From positions 22,065,884-22,129,883 of the forward strand of contig NC_133648.1 in the NCBI RefSeq assembly GCF_009905375.1: a stretch of DNA of 64,000 bases. The letters are read 5' to 3'. Positions 1-12,318 of this stretch are shown one piece after another. Position 1 is the stretch's first letter. Each line of letters opens with the position of its first letter. The translations under genes were made by a program, and so were the position numbers. The notes below the pieces were generated by a model that saw nothing but the letters and a program-made list of their open reading frames with translations, had not been told where the DNA came from and did not search any database. Source of the DNA: Apium graveolens (Eukaryota > Streptophyta > Magnoliopsida > Apiales > Apiaceae).

Positions 1-137
1 AATTTTTTTAAAAATATTTTCCCTCGATCCAACCGTATGGATGTCAAGATATATATTTTAGTGATATAACCAAATTTTCAAAAATAAATAAATTTATTTG
101 ATAAGTTATTTTCACAGTCAAACATCGGTTGACCAGA

Positions 138-338
138 ATTTTTTCTGGCTCGGCTTGGCTCGGCTCGGCTCGTTTATGTTCGTGAACAAGCTCGTATTCG
201 GCTCGTTAGTTAACGAGCTCGAGCTCGAACACGATTTTTGTTCGATAAGAAAGCTCGGCTCGGCTCGGTTCATCAGAAAAAAAATTAAAGCTCGGCTCTG
301 TTCGATCAAAACTCGGCTCGGCTCGGTTCATGAACAGC
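138..338. repeat. GCTCG-rich dispersed repeat segment
   Basis: The segment is built from short GGCTC / GCTCG units and a self-complementary core (AACGAGCTCGAGCTCGAAC). Such strings are common in plant intergenic DNA and often belong to small non-autonomous elements. It is open in one frame (98-412), but the translation is only a reflection of the repeat. I see no terminal inverted repeats that would define an element. The flanks 1-137 and 339-413 are AT-rich and show nothing else. Confidence 0.5.
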
Positions 339-413
339 CCAATTCACAAGTCTTGGTTTGTGGTGACAAATGTTACAACTCTTTTGTCAAATCTTTCAAG
401 CTAAAGGAATAAC

Positions 414-1003
414 ATGGCAGTAAAATCCATCATTTACACAATAATGAATTTACCTACCTTCATTTTATTTTGCTACACTTATTCCTCTATCTTAGTAAAA
501 TCCATGGCTGTAGACACCATCAAAACTAATCAGACCTTTAGAGATGGTGACACCATCATATCAGCTGGTGGAGAATTTGAATTTGGATTTTTCAGCCCTG
601 GCAGTTCGAAGAATCGATATCTGGTACAAGAAATTCTCAGAGGGAACAGTTGTATAGGTTGCTAATAGAAATCGTCCTCTCTTGGATATCTTAGGAGTGT
701 TACAGCTCAATGATAAGGGAATTATATTGCGAACTTTTAATAGCATTGATGGGATAATTTGGTCATCGTATACACGTAGAACGATAAGGAATCCTGTCCT
801 CCAGCTATTAGATACGAAAAAGACTTTATTTGGCAGAGCTTTGATTATCCCGGGGATAATTTGCTACCTGGCATGAAATTTGGAGTAGACCTGGAAACCG
901 GCATAGACATGTACTATACATCGTGGAAAAGTGTTGATGATACATCCCTAAGCAGTTTTACCAACCGGTTTGATCTTAATGGTTTCCCACAATTTATTTT
1001 AGG
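414..1003 (+). pseudogene. S-domain (G-type lectin) receptor-like kinase, 5' fragment
   Basis: The ATG at 414 opens a hydrophobic leader (signal-peptide-like, with [13 protein letters not shown]) followed by the start of a B-lectin domain ([20 protein letters not shown], then [15 protein letters not shown]). Across shifting frames the similarity continues: [11 protein letters not shown], a TAG stop, [20 protein letters not shown], then WQSFDYPGDNLLPGMKFG and LETGIDMYYTSWKSVDD to NGFPQF near 1000. These are hallmark strings of plant S-locus glycoprotein-type receptor kinases, which are plasma-membrane proteins with extracellular lectin, SLG and PAN domains and a cytosolic Ser/Thr kinase. Here there is at least one in-frame stop and two frame changes, so it is dead. 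The next part of the same exon is found 47.6 kb away at 48636. The break near 1003 coincides with the Mutator-like sequence. Confidence 0.85.
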
Positions 1004-1537
1004 CTTATTAACCTATTGGCCCCTGGAATTTTTGTGTTTGTACCTATCAGCCCCCGAATTCTGTGGGCGTACCCAGAAAACCCCAAGGTATGTACTTACA
1101 TACCTTTTAGCCCCTAACCCGATATTATAATAAAAATGTTACAAATCGGATGGGCAAATCTGTCTTTTCACATCAAACCCGTGACATTTCTTTTTGCATA
1201 TACTCTTTCAACCCTAAACATTGCCCCTAATACAAAATTGAGAAATTTGAGAGTTGTTATTGGAAATCACCGGCAATTAGGAACTCTCAGTCGTGGAATT
1301 CAATGGCGGGTACTGATGAGAGCTCTGGAGGTACTTCTCTTTCCCTTATATTGTGTTTTAGTTGTATGTATTGGTTATTTGTGATCTGTTTTTTGATGTA
1401 TCAATTAATGTATCTATTATTAATGTTTAAGCTTTAAACTTTGATTATTAATGTATCGATGTATGTTTAAGCTTGAATTTTGATAACCCAGTTGTTGTTT
1501 GTTTAAAATGGGATGCATGTTTTGATTTGTTTAAAAT
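1004..1537 (+). other. Probable left end and leader of the Mutator-like element, non-coding
   Basis: The S-domain similarity stops and a sequence without protein similarity begins (CTATTGGCCCCTGGAATT and similar C-run phrases). It leads into the transposase N-terminal ORF, so I infer it is the terminal inverted repeat and untranslated leader of the Mutator element. The right TIR is not visible (assembly gap), so the 8-10 bp target duplication cannot be checked. Open frames at 1136-1384 have no recognisable similarity. Confidence 0.45.
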
Positions 1538-1975
1538 GTGAGGTATAACATTTTTTTCTGTATTGAAGGTGAGGATGTTATTAGTATGTCTTTGTTTCAT
1601 GGGGGAAAATTAAAGAGATTGTCCAGGACTGAATATGTGGGGGGGAAAGTTACTGTTTATCATTTCCGGGACCTTAATGAAGTTACTTTGGATAATCTTA
1701 GAGGGTGGAATAAGGCATTAGGTTATGGTGGGCATAGTTCTCTGTATTATAGGCTGCCTAGGAGAGATTTGGAAGTTGGGTTAGTGTTAATACAAACTCA
1801 GCGTGATGTGAATTGTATGAGATCATATGCCTTAAATAATGATAACAAAATAGATGTTTATGTTCATCATTCCAATGAGTATGAATTAATAGGAATTGAA
1901 GATGAAAATGCTAATGGGAGTGAAGGAGATGCTAGCAATGATGTAGGAGATTGGAGTGATGAAATTGATGATTAT
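1538..1975 (+). pseudogene. MuDR-type transposase, N-terminal PB1-like part (fragment 1)
   Basis: The ORF carries LFHGGKLKRLSRTEYVGGK, LGYGGHSSLYYRLP and DVYVHHSNE, the pattern of the PB1-like domain at the N terminus of plant MuDR-type Mutator transposases, followed by an acidic linker (DENANGSEGDASNDVGDWSDE). The likely start is the ATG at 1586 just before SLFHGG; the ORF itself opens at 1538. The reading frame is cut at 1975 by the LTR of element A, with target duplication ATTAT (1971-1975). It resumes at 44616 in the same frame (DFVDSDYSM). The right-hand part carries a stop and frame changes, so the whole is not functional. Confidence 0.75.
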
Positions 1976-2546
1976 TGTTATGGATTAAAAACTAATATAT
2001 ATAATTGCTATATTTATTACTAAGGTTCGGGAGGTCAAGGCCTTTAATGGCTGCTCTCGTGTTTCGTAGCTTGACTCTGCCTTTACGAGATGCCTACGTA
2101 TCTCTGTGAATTAGAGAATCAAGCCAAAAAACGTAGTTCTGATTTGTGGGGTGAGGCCCCTTATATAGATGTGGGAGTCCTTGAATTGGACTTGGTATAG
2201 GAGACTTGGTGGGCAAGTCTCATAGTTAGAATGGACTTTGGAGTCCTAGAAAGTAGGAAACTGACTCCTTATCCTTTTAGATCCCCTTGAGGCTAATCTG
2301 CAAGGATTTATATCCTTATCGGGACTTTTCTCAATGGCTGATTTTTCCTTTATTAATTAATTACGAAATTAATTAATAATATACAGGGTTTTTGGGCCTT
2401 CTTTATTCCATCTGGCCTGATCTGGTCTACCAGGCCTGATCAACATGCTAACCTTTCTGGTCTGAATATCATACATCTTCTTATTGGGCGTTGCAGCCCA
2501 AACTGTAATAATTAATTATGTAATCAGGGTTTATTTATCCCTATCA
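1976..2546 (-). repeat. 3' LTR of element A (left)
   Basis: It starts TGTTATGGAT and ends CCCTATCA on the plus strand. It matches 44049-44615 along its length and is clearly related to the LTRs of element B (50115, 60493). The adjacent TTTGCCCCCCAACTT, purine-rich on the minus strand, is the polypurine tract. The LARD insertion at 2560 falls at its inner edge. Confidence 0.93.
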
Positions 2547-2559
2547 TTTGCCCCCCAAC

Positions 2560-5500
2560 TGTAACGCCCCCAAATCCGGGGTCAGATGATTTGGTCGTCA
2601 CGATGAAACCTCAATCCAAAATAACCTGTTAAATCAATAAATAAATGCCAGCGGAAGATATTTATCATTTATGACCCCAAACTAATCCAAGATCTTTTAA
2701 GGTTACAGTTCTAGAAACAAGAAATCCAAATTCCACAATTAATTTTTCTCACTTTCTTTTAAATCTCTTTTCAATAAATTCCAACTCAAAACTAAACCCA
2801 CTAGTATAACTTCGAAATGAAGTATACTAGGCCCAAATAAAATACAAAACTATAATATAATATAATATAAACAACTTTATACAATAAAACTTACACTAGA
2901 TCGCAAACCCTGGACCAACCACCTTCCAAGAGCTTCTTCTTTGCTTCCTTGAATTACGGAGTTAAACAGCACGAGCTAATCCTCACTGGAGGTTAAATTT
3001 AAAAACAGGCAAGTATGAGCGAAAGAAATGCTCAGCAAGTTAATTATAGCATATATAGGGTCGTTTTGATATAAAACCAACATCTGCATTAGAGCAAAAC
3101 ATTTTTAAAATCATAGTTGCTGAATCATAAAATTTTAGTTGAGGAACCCCATAATTGATTCCTTAATTGTATTCAAAACCATTTTGATATTCTTGAGCGA
3201 CATGCTTCAGCAATACTTTGAATCTTGACGAGAATAAAACTCGTAAAAATAGTGTTTACGTAAATATCGTAAACCACAATAACATGAAACAATGATCATG
3301 AAATGAATCATAAAACTTTACTCAAAACCGAACTCTGGAAATTAATACTTATTTTGCTGTCATATCAAATTAGATATCAATACGAACTTTGATGCTCACA
3401 ACATTCCATAATGAAGTTAACATCAATCATCTATACTAATACCACCTTTGATATTTAACAACAACGTAAGTATCAGCAAAATAAGAAACTGAATCAAAGC
3501 CACAATTCACTTTTAATCCAAAACAGAATCAGTACTTTTAATCCAAAACAGAATCAGTACTTTTAATCCAAAACAGAATCAGTTGATAAATCATTTATTC
3601 TATGAATATCAAAACAATATCATAATTTAGATTGGAATCCTCGAACGACGGTGTGTTGCCGCCGGTGATCAGCCGCGGAGCAACACCGGTATGCCGAAGC
3701 ATATCCAACTAAACAAAGGGGCACCCAAGGCACATATCGGCCTAGCAAGGTGTTATATCCTGTATAACACATAGCTCACACTGGACCGCCGTCACGGCCT
3801 CTTACGCAACCATCCAATCTTAAAAAATTTTTATTGAAAGGGGTCATAATACTCGACATCCGAAATAATTTTATTCCCCCATTAACTTGGGTAGGAATAT
3901 TCACAACCAAATCACTTTTCTCAAAATCCAAAACATTTATAAATCCAGAAATTGGATAAGTAAAATCACTTGACTATTCTGAATATAGTATAACAGATGA
4001 GTATTTGCATAAACAGAATTATTTAATTCAGCGATATGTAAAACATTTATCGATTCTAAACTGAGAATAGGAAAAGCAATACTTGCATGATACGATTCAA
4101 AATAAATATCACTTGAACAATAAGTGATGATAGGGATACTTGCATAATATAAATCGAATTAGACGTCACTTGAATGATAAGTGAAGTCAGGGATACTTGC
4201 CTTTGGGTTTTAGCAGTTAGTCACACTCGCAATGACGCATCTATTCTGACATTCTGTCTTAAAGTATCACCATCTTTCTTTTCAACACTTCACCGATATG
4301 CTGCTCCTGCGATTGCTAGAAGCCAGATACCCAATACCATTCCATCTCATTCCTTATCCAACGTCTTGTCCCGATCAACTCGAGAGATGCGCATCTATAA
4401 TTAAAATATATAACTTTAATCGTCTAAACGATAACCACTCTACGAACTACGCGTCAAAAGCCTATCGTCTACCCATACGATAGCCCACACATAATTATAT
4501 CAGCCAAACACAGGAATCTTGACCCACATATGCACATAATTCACATAGCACGTAAGCACATAATCCACGTATCACATAATTCATATCACATATGACTCAG
4601 TTCGTAAAAAGGGTCGACTCGATATGTTTAAAACCAAAATCGGGTGAAAAATATGATTTATCGATAAATAATCGACTTAGAATGACTTGTAAAACAAACG
4701 ACCTTTCAAAACAAAAAGGATTTGGGTCTCGAAAGTATTTTTAATGAAAGCGGAATATTTTTCTGAGTCTGTACGCGTTCGTTTCGTATAAACGGATAAA
4801 CGGTTGATTTATTATGAATTTTTGAACATTTTTTGGAATAAAAACAATCTCCGAATCATTTAATAATAAAATTATAGGGTTCAAACACCCTAAAATAATT
4901 TTATAAGATTTATCGAGCCTGGAAAATAATTTAAAATAATATCTTAAAGCTCGAAACTATTTTTCGGAATTTTTAAATCAAAAATAAATAATTAAATCTA
5001 ATTAAATAATCAATTAAAATTAATTAATAACAAATTAAATTAATTAATCAATTAATATTTAAATTAATTGACTAATTAAATAATTAATTATCAACTAAAA
5101 TTAATTAACTAAATAAATCGGATTTATTTTTGAATAAAAATAAAATTCTCAAAATAATTAAATAATAAATTTTGGAAATTAAAAATAACTAAAAAAACAA
5201 TTTTTAAAATTAAAATAATGAATTTTGGAATACTTTTAAATCAGAAAAGGCAGAAACAAAATTGGAAATGGGGGTTAGGGTTTTGAAGAATCAAAACCGG
5301 GTCGGGTTTTAAAATGAAATCGGGTTGGGCGATCGGGTCGGCCAAGAACAGGCAAGAACTCGCCGGAGTTCTGCCCAGATTCCAGCCGGCCACCACCACT
5401 CCGGCCAGTTCCGATCGGGGCAAAACAGGATCGTTCCAATCGATTCCTGCACCAAAATCATCCTATGCACTTCCAGGAATACAAATCAATCAACAGTAGC

Positions 5501-6748
5501 TTTAAACGAACCGCAGTTCGTCTTCTCCGGCGATATTCGCCATTAAAACCGGTGAAAACCGGCGAACTTCCGGTGAAGTTCGATTCTGCTCAAAACTCAA
5601 TGAAAAATTACGATTTTGCTACCAAAACGAAGATAAATTCACACCTAAGCTATTCACGATCTTACAAACAGCAGATAACCGAAATCAATCCCAGAAACTC
5701 GAATTGAAAAATCTGACACAACTTAAAGTTCGGTTTTAACTAAAATCGAATCAAAACTACACAAACTATACATCAAAATGATCCTATTGATCCCAAGAAC
5801 AACAATCAACAATCATAATCCTCAAACAGTCCTTCAAGAATCAAAATCGAATTTGAACAATAATCTTGAAAAAAATTGAAATAGTTGAATAATCAACCTT
5901 TGTTGATGATGTTTGTATCAACAGATAGAGCATGAAAAGGGCTTCAATTCGGCTATTCGAGCATCAAGAACTGATCACCATAGCCTCCAGAATCATCCAC
6001 CAAAGTTTATGCATAAAATTTCACCCCCAAACTCAAGTTCTTGAATTTCTATTTTGTTTTTGATAAAAATAAAAATAAAAACAGTATTTAGGTTATTTAT
6101 ATTTATGGAATATTGGGTCGTTCTGGATCATTTTATATCGTTAAATTAGTTACTTAGCCACTAAGTAACTTTAAAACGATACAATTCAATACCAGAATTG
6201 GATAATTATCAAAACCGGGCTTTTTATAAAACACCATATACGAAAATAATATAAAAATATCCCGCCTCTCGAGAATACGGGTTTTATTGATTCATCGAAA
6301 TAACTATCGTATCGAAAATCTTGCGCCGGGACGCGCACGGTTCAACCCGTAATCCGGATCGAAAAAGTCAAAACACGGAAAATGTCCGGAATTACCAGAT
6401 TAGGTTAGGAAGGAGTTTTCGGAAGAGTTTCGGGTTGTAAAAACGCAAAAACGATTGAAGTCGGACGATTCCCGGCTTTATAAAATAATTTTGGTAATTA
6501 CCTATAAAATAATTAATAATTCATAAATCAATATAAAATCATCTAACAGTCCAAAAATTACCAGAAAAATATCACAATTATCTATATTTTATTCTGGACA
6601 TATAAAAATTCAAATACTCAAATAATGTCACATCTAAACACCCAAACATCAATTCCACTTATTAGATAATTCACCAAATTCACATAAAATTCACATAAAT
6701 AATTCCAAATAATTATAATAATAATATTTGAAAATATGGGATATTACA
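2560..6748 (-). repeat. LARD LTR, left copy (3' LTR)
   Basis: It is 4189 bp. It contains three perfect 25-bp tandem units (3509-3583), a conserved block with a strong potential hairpin (3632-3823), an AT-rich low-complexity stretch made of AATTAATT units (about 4960-5170), and a GC-rich genic-looking patch (5260-5590). Short open frames (for example 4174-4404, 5241-5423, 5465-5707) recur identically in the other LTR and resemble no protein I know. Confidence 0.92.
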
Positions 6749-8127
6749 ATCTACCCACCTTATAAGGATTCCGTCCTCGGAATCAGCAGAAGAGAGCACT
6801 AAGGGTTTTCTAACCAACTTTCCATTTCCAAATAACCTCAATTTTCCATAATCTCAAATAAATCTTGTATTCTTTGTATAATAAAACTTTTATAGGAGCT
6901 TCACCGTGCACCACTGTTCCATTCACCTCTTTTGACCAATTCCTCAATAGAATCGCTTTACTGATTGCGAGAAAGAAGAATAGAGAGAAAGATAGAGAGA
7001 AGAAAAGAAAGAAAGATAGAGAGATAAATAAAAGAACAGATTGACTTCGCTATATGCCATTGATATTCTAATCGCATTGCAGTCCACTGTCGTCCTTCGT
7101 AATTCCATCACACCACCTTACTTTGACTTGACCAGGATACTCAACTTAACTTGATTGGCATACCTTCGAATATTTGGAATGATAAAATCATAGAATTTCA
7201 AAAAGAAGAGAATTTGATATCATAACGGAACCAAAATCTGAATTTGAGAAAAAGTATTGTTGAAATAAAAGAATAACTGAGAGATCAATATGATCAAACG
7301 AACTTGGTATTGCGTGTCCAAATTAAGACACTACTAAAGGTTGTTAACCTTCATGTATTCACAATACACACAAGTGATGGCGTCCCATCCAACTCCTATC
7401 ACACAGACAGGTATACCTTGTGTCCCCTATAGTTAGGGTTGTTCATCTCAGTCAGAATAAAAGAATATGAAAGAAATTGAAAATCAACTGAATAAAGCTG
7501 ACAAGATTTCAAAGCTGATATTTCTGAAGAAATGAAATCCAGAGAACAAAATTCTGGCACCAAAATGAGCAAGTGGTGTCACATCATCAAGAAACTATCC
7601 ACCAAATAAGAAAAGTGGAATTTATTATCATAACTTGACAGAGCTATCAAAACCTGAAAAATAGGCTTCATGACAGACTCCGGCACATTTAAAACACAGA
7701 TATGATTGAAAATGAGTGTTAGGGAATATATCCTCTAACAATTATTTCTTTTTGAGAGAGGCCAAAAGAAATTATGGAAAGAGAAGGTATTGCCAAAGTC
7801 TTAATATTTATCTTCAATTTGAACTCTTCAGTTGACTCGTCATCCGATTCTAGACGCTTCTTCATGTTCCAGGGATATCGATAATCTTCATCGTCGTCGA
7901 ATCGTAGTCTCGAAAGATTCCACAATAGAAGTTTGCAGCTTTCCGGAGTTCCATCCAGCTCAGCACAACCATCTCAAACGAATACGCCTTATCTTAACTT
8001 ACTCGTTGGTACTATATCCAATAGTCCAACAGGAACTCGATATGAGCTCAAACGTCCTCACATAGCTATACACACTCCTACACACTCTCGTTTCTAGTTT
8101 ACTATAACCTCAGCTCTGATACCAACC
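6749..8127 (-). other. LARD internal region, no coding capacity
   Basis: It lies between the two LTRs. The left edge (CTACCCACCTTATAAGG) is purine-rich on the minus strand and fits a polypurine tract. A G/A-rich microsatellite-like patch (GAGAGAAAGATAGAGAG) lies at about 6965-7030. On the minus strand near 7690 a short phrase, CFKCAGVCHE, may be a trace of a gag zinc knuckle. No frame longer than 80 codons shows a retroelement domain. Confidence 0.7.
8113..8124 (-). other. Primer-binding site of LARD (initiator tRNA-Met type)
   Basis: The minus strand reads TGGTATCAGAGC three bases inside the right LTR, the classic complement of the 3' end of plant initiator tRNA-Met. It sets the orientation of the element. 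Confidence 0.9.
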
Positions 8128-11100
8128 TGTAACGCCCCCAAATCCGGGGTCAGATGATTTGGTCGTCACGATGAAACCTCAATCCAAAATAACCTGTTAA
8201 ATCAATAAATAAATGCCAGCGGAAGATATTTATCATTTATGACCCCAAACTAATCCAAGATCTTTTAAGGTTACAGTTCTAGAAACAAGAAATCCAAATT
8301 CCACAATTAATTTTTCTCACTTTCTTTTAAATCTCTTTTCAATAAATTCCAACTCAAAACTAAACCCACTAGTATAACTTCGAAATGAAGTATACTAGGC
8401 CCAAATAAAATACAAAACTATAATATAATATAATATAAACAACTTTATACAATAAAACTTACACTAGATCGCAAACCCTGGACCAACCACCTTCCAAGAG
8501 CTTCTTCTTTGCTTCCTTGAATTACGGAGTTAAACAGCACGAGCTAATCCTCACTGGAGGTTAAATTTAAAAACAGGCAAGTATGAGCGAAAGAAATGCT
8601 CAGCAAGTTAATTATAGCATATATAGGGTCGTTTTGATATAAAACCAACATCTGCATTAGAGCAAAACATTTTTAAAATCGTAGTTGCTGAATCATAAAA
8701 TTTTAGTTGAGGAACCCCATAATTGATTCCTTAATTGTATTCAAAACCATTTTGATATTCTTGAGCGACATGCTTCAGCAATACTTTGAATCTTGACGAG
8801 AATAAAACTCATAAAAACAGTGTTTACGTAAATATCGTAAACCACAATAACATGAAACAATGATCATGGAATGAATCATAAAACTTTACTCAAAACCGAA
8901 CTCTGGAAATTAATACTTATTTTGCTGTCATATCAAATTAGATATCAATACGAACTTTGATGCTCACAACATTCCATAATGAAGTTAACATCAATCATCT
9001 ATACTAATACCACCTTTGATATTTAACAACAACGTAAGTATCAGCAAAATAAGAAACTGAATCAAAGCCACAATTCACTTTTAATCCAAAACAGAATCAG
9101 TACTTTTAATCCAAAACAGAATCAGTACTTTTAATCCAAAACAGAATCAGTTGATAAATCATTTATTCTATGAATATCAAAACAATATCATAATTTAGAT
9201 TGGAATCCTCGAACGACGGTGTGTTGCCGCCGGTGATCAGCCGCGGAGCAACACCGGTATGCCGAAGCATATCCAACTAAACAAAGGGGCACCCAAGGCA
9301 CATATTGGCCTAGCAAGGTGTTATATCCTGTATAACACATAGCTCACACTAGACCGCCGTCACGGCCTCTTACGCAACCATCCAATCTTAAAAACATTTT
9401 ATTGAAAGGGGTCATAATACTCGACATCCGAAATAATTTTATTCCCCCATTAACTTGGGTAGGAATATTCACAACCAAATCACTTTTCTCAAAATCCAAA
9501 ACATTTATAAATCCAGAAATTGGATAAGTAAAATCACTTGACTATTCTGAATATAGTATAACAGATGAGTATTTGCATAAACAGAATTATTTAATTCAGC
9601 GATATGTAAAACATTTATCGATTCTAAACTGAGAATAGGAAAAGCAATACTTGCATGATACGATTCAAAATAAATATCACTTGAACAATAAGTGATGATA
9701 GGGATACTTGCATAATATAAATCGAATTAGACGTCACTTGAATGATAAGTGAAGTCAGGGATACTTGCCTTTGGGTTTTAGCAGTTAGTCACACTCGCAA
9801 TGACGCATCTATTCTGACATTCTGTCTTAAAGTATCACCGTCTTTCTTTTCAACACTTCACCGATATGCTGCTCCTGCGATTGCTAGAAGCCAGATACCC
9901 AATACCATTCCATCTCATTCCTTATCCAACGTCTTGTCCCGATCAACTCGAGAGATCCGCATCTATAATTAAAAGATATAACTTTAATCGTCTAAACGAT
10001 AACCACTCTACGAACTACGCGTCAAAAGCCTATCGTCTACCCATACGATAGCCCACACATAATTATATCAGCCAAACACAGGAATCTTGACCCACATATG
10101 CACATAATTCACATAGCACGTAAGCACATAATCCACGTATCACATAATTCATATCACATATGACTCAGTTCGTAAAAAGGGTCGACTCGATATGTTTAAA
10201 ACCGAAATCGGGTGAAAAATATGATTTATCGATAAATAATCGACTTAGAATGACTTGTAAAACAAACGACCTTTCGAAACAAAAAGGATTTGGGTCTCGA
10301 AAGTATTTTTAATGAAAGCGGAATATTTTTCTGAGTCTGTACGCGTTCGTTTCGTATTAAACGGATAAACGGTTGATTTATTATGAATTTTTGAACATTT
10401 TTCGGAATAAAAACAATCTCTGAATCATTTAATAATAAAATTATAGGGTTCAAACACCCTAAAATAATTTTATAAGATTTATCGAGCCTGGAAAATAATT
10501 TAAAATAATATCTTAAAGCTCGAAACTATTTTTCGGAATTTTTAAATCAAAAATAAATAATTAAATCTAATTAAATAATCAATTAAAATTAATTAATAAC
10601 TAATTAAATTAATTAATCAATTAATATTTAAATTAATTGACTAATTAAATAATTAATTATCAACTAAAATTAATTAACTAAATAAATCGGATTTATTTTT
10701 GAATAAAAATAAAATTCTCAAAATAATTAAATAATAAATTTTGGAAATTAAAAATAACTAAAAAAAACAATTTTTAAAATTAAAATAATGAATTTTGAAA
10801 TACTTTTAAATCAGAAAAGGCAGAAACAAAATTGGAAATGGGGGTTAGGGTTTTGAAGAATCAAAACCGGGTCGGGTTTTAAAATGAAATCGGGTTGGGC
10901 AATCGGGTCGGCCAAGAACAGGCAAGAACTCGCCGGAGTTCTGCCCAGATTCCAGCCGGCCACCACCACTCCGGCCAGTTCCGATCGGGGCAAAACAGGA
11001 TCGTTCCAATCGATTCCTGCACCAAAATCATCCTATGCACTTCCAGGAATACAAATCAATCAACAGTAGCTTTAAACGAACCGCAGTTCGTCTTCTCCGG

Positions 11101-12318
11101 CGATATTCGCCATTAAAACCGGTGAAAACCGGCGAACTTCCGGTGAAGTTCGATTCTGCTCAAAACTCAATGAAAAATTACGATTTTGCTACCAAAACGA
11201 AGATAAATTCACACCTAAGCTATTCACGATCTTACAAACAGCAGATAACCGAAATCAATCCCAGAAACTCGAATTGAAAAATCTGACACAACTTAAAGTT
11301 CGGTTTTAACTAAAATCGAATCAAAACTACACAAACTATACATCAAAATGATCCTATTGATCCCAAGAACAACAATCAACAATCATAATCCTCAAACAGT
11401 CCTTCAAGAATCAAAATCGAATTTGAACAATAATCTTGAAAAAAATTGAAATAGTTGAATAATCAACCTTTGTTGATGATGTTTGTATCAACAGATAGAG
11501 CATGAAAAGGGCTTCAATTCGGCTATTCGAGCATCAAGAACTGATCACCATAGCCTCCAGAATCATCCACCAAAGTTTATGCATAAAATTTCACCCCCAA
11601 ACTCAAGTTCTTGAATTTCTATTTTGTTTTTAATAAAAATAAAAATAAAAACAGTATTTAGGTTATTTATATTTATGGAATATTGGGTCGTTCTGGATCG
11701 TTTTATATCGTTAAATTAGTTACTTAGCCACTAAGTAACTTTAAAACGATACAATTCAATACCAGAATTGGATAATTATCAAAACCGGGCTTTTTATAAA
11801 ACACCATATACGAAAATAATATAAAAATATCCCGCCTCTCGAGAATACGGGTTTTATTGATTCATCGAAATAACTATCGTATCGAAAATCTTGCGCCGGG
11901 ACGCGCACGGTTCAACCCGTAATCCGGATCGAAAAAGTCAAAACACGGAAAATGTCCGGAATTACCAAATTAGGTTAGGAAGGAGTTTTCGGAAGAGTTT
12001 CGGGTTGTAAAAACGCAAAAACGATTGAAGTCGGACGATTCCCGGCTTTATAAAATAATTTTGGTAATTACCTATAAAATAATTAATAATTCATAAATCA
12101 ATATAAAATCATCTAACACTCCAAAAATTACCAGAAAAATATCACAATTATCTATATTTTATTCTGGACATATAAAAATTCAAATACTCAAATAATGTCA
12201 CATCTAAACACCCAAACATCAATTCCACTTATTAGATAATTCACCAAATTCACATAAAATTCACATAAATAATTCCAAATAATTATAATAATAATATTTG
12301 AAAATATGGGATATTACA
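8128..12318 (-). repeat. LARD LTR, right copy (5' LTR)
   Basis: It is 4191 bp, collinear with 2560-6748 and almost identical, with the same 25-bp triplicate (9077-9151), hairpin block and GC-rich patch. It ends at ATATTACA next to target duplication CCAAC. Confidence 0.92.

Larger units (their letters stand above)
2560..12318 (-). mobile_element. LARD-type non-coding LTR element, long LTRs
   Basis: Two nearly identical 4.19-kb LTRs (TGTAACGCCCCC ... ATATTACA) enclose only 1379 bp. The target duplication is CCAAC (2555-2559 and 12319-12323). Orientation is minus: GCTCTGATACCA (8113-8124), the complement of the initiator-Met primer-binding site, lies next to the right LTR. No gag or pol ORF survives, so movement would need proteins from another element. 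I saw roughly 25-30 differences between the LTRs by eye, well under 1%, which makes it a recent insertion. Long LTRs with a short non-coding interior match the description of LARDs. Confidence 0.92.

Noticed and set aside
1136..1384. 82-codon frame at the left of the Mutator element
   Set aside because: There is no recognisable domain, and it lies in what is probably TIR and leader.
5241..5707. Four small open frames in the LARD LTR (and copies at 10811-11277)
   Set aside because: All are under 81 codons, overlapping on both strands, with no known domain; identity between LTR copies carries no coding information.
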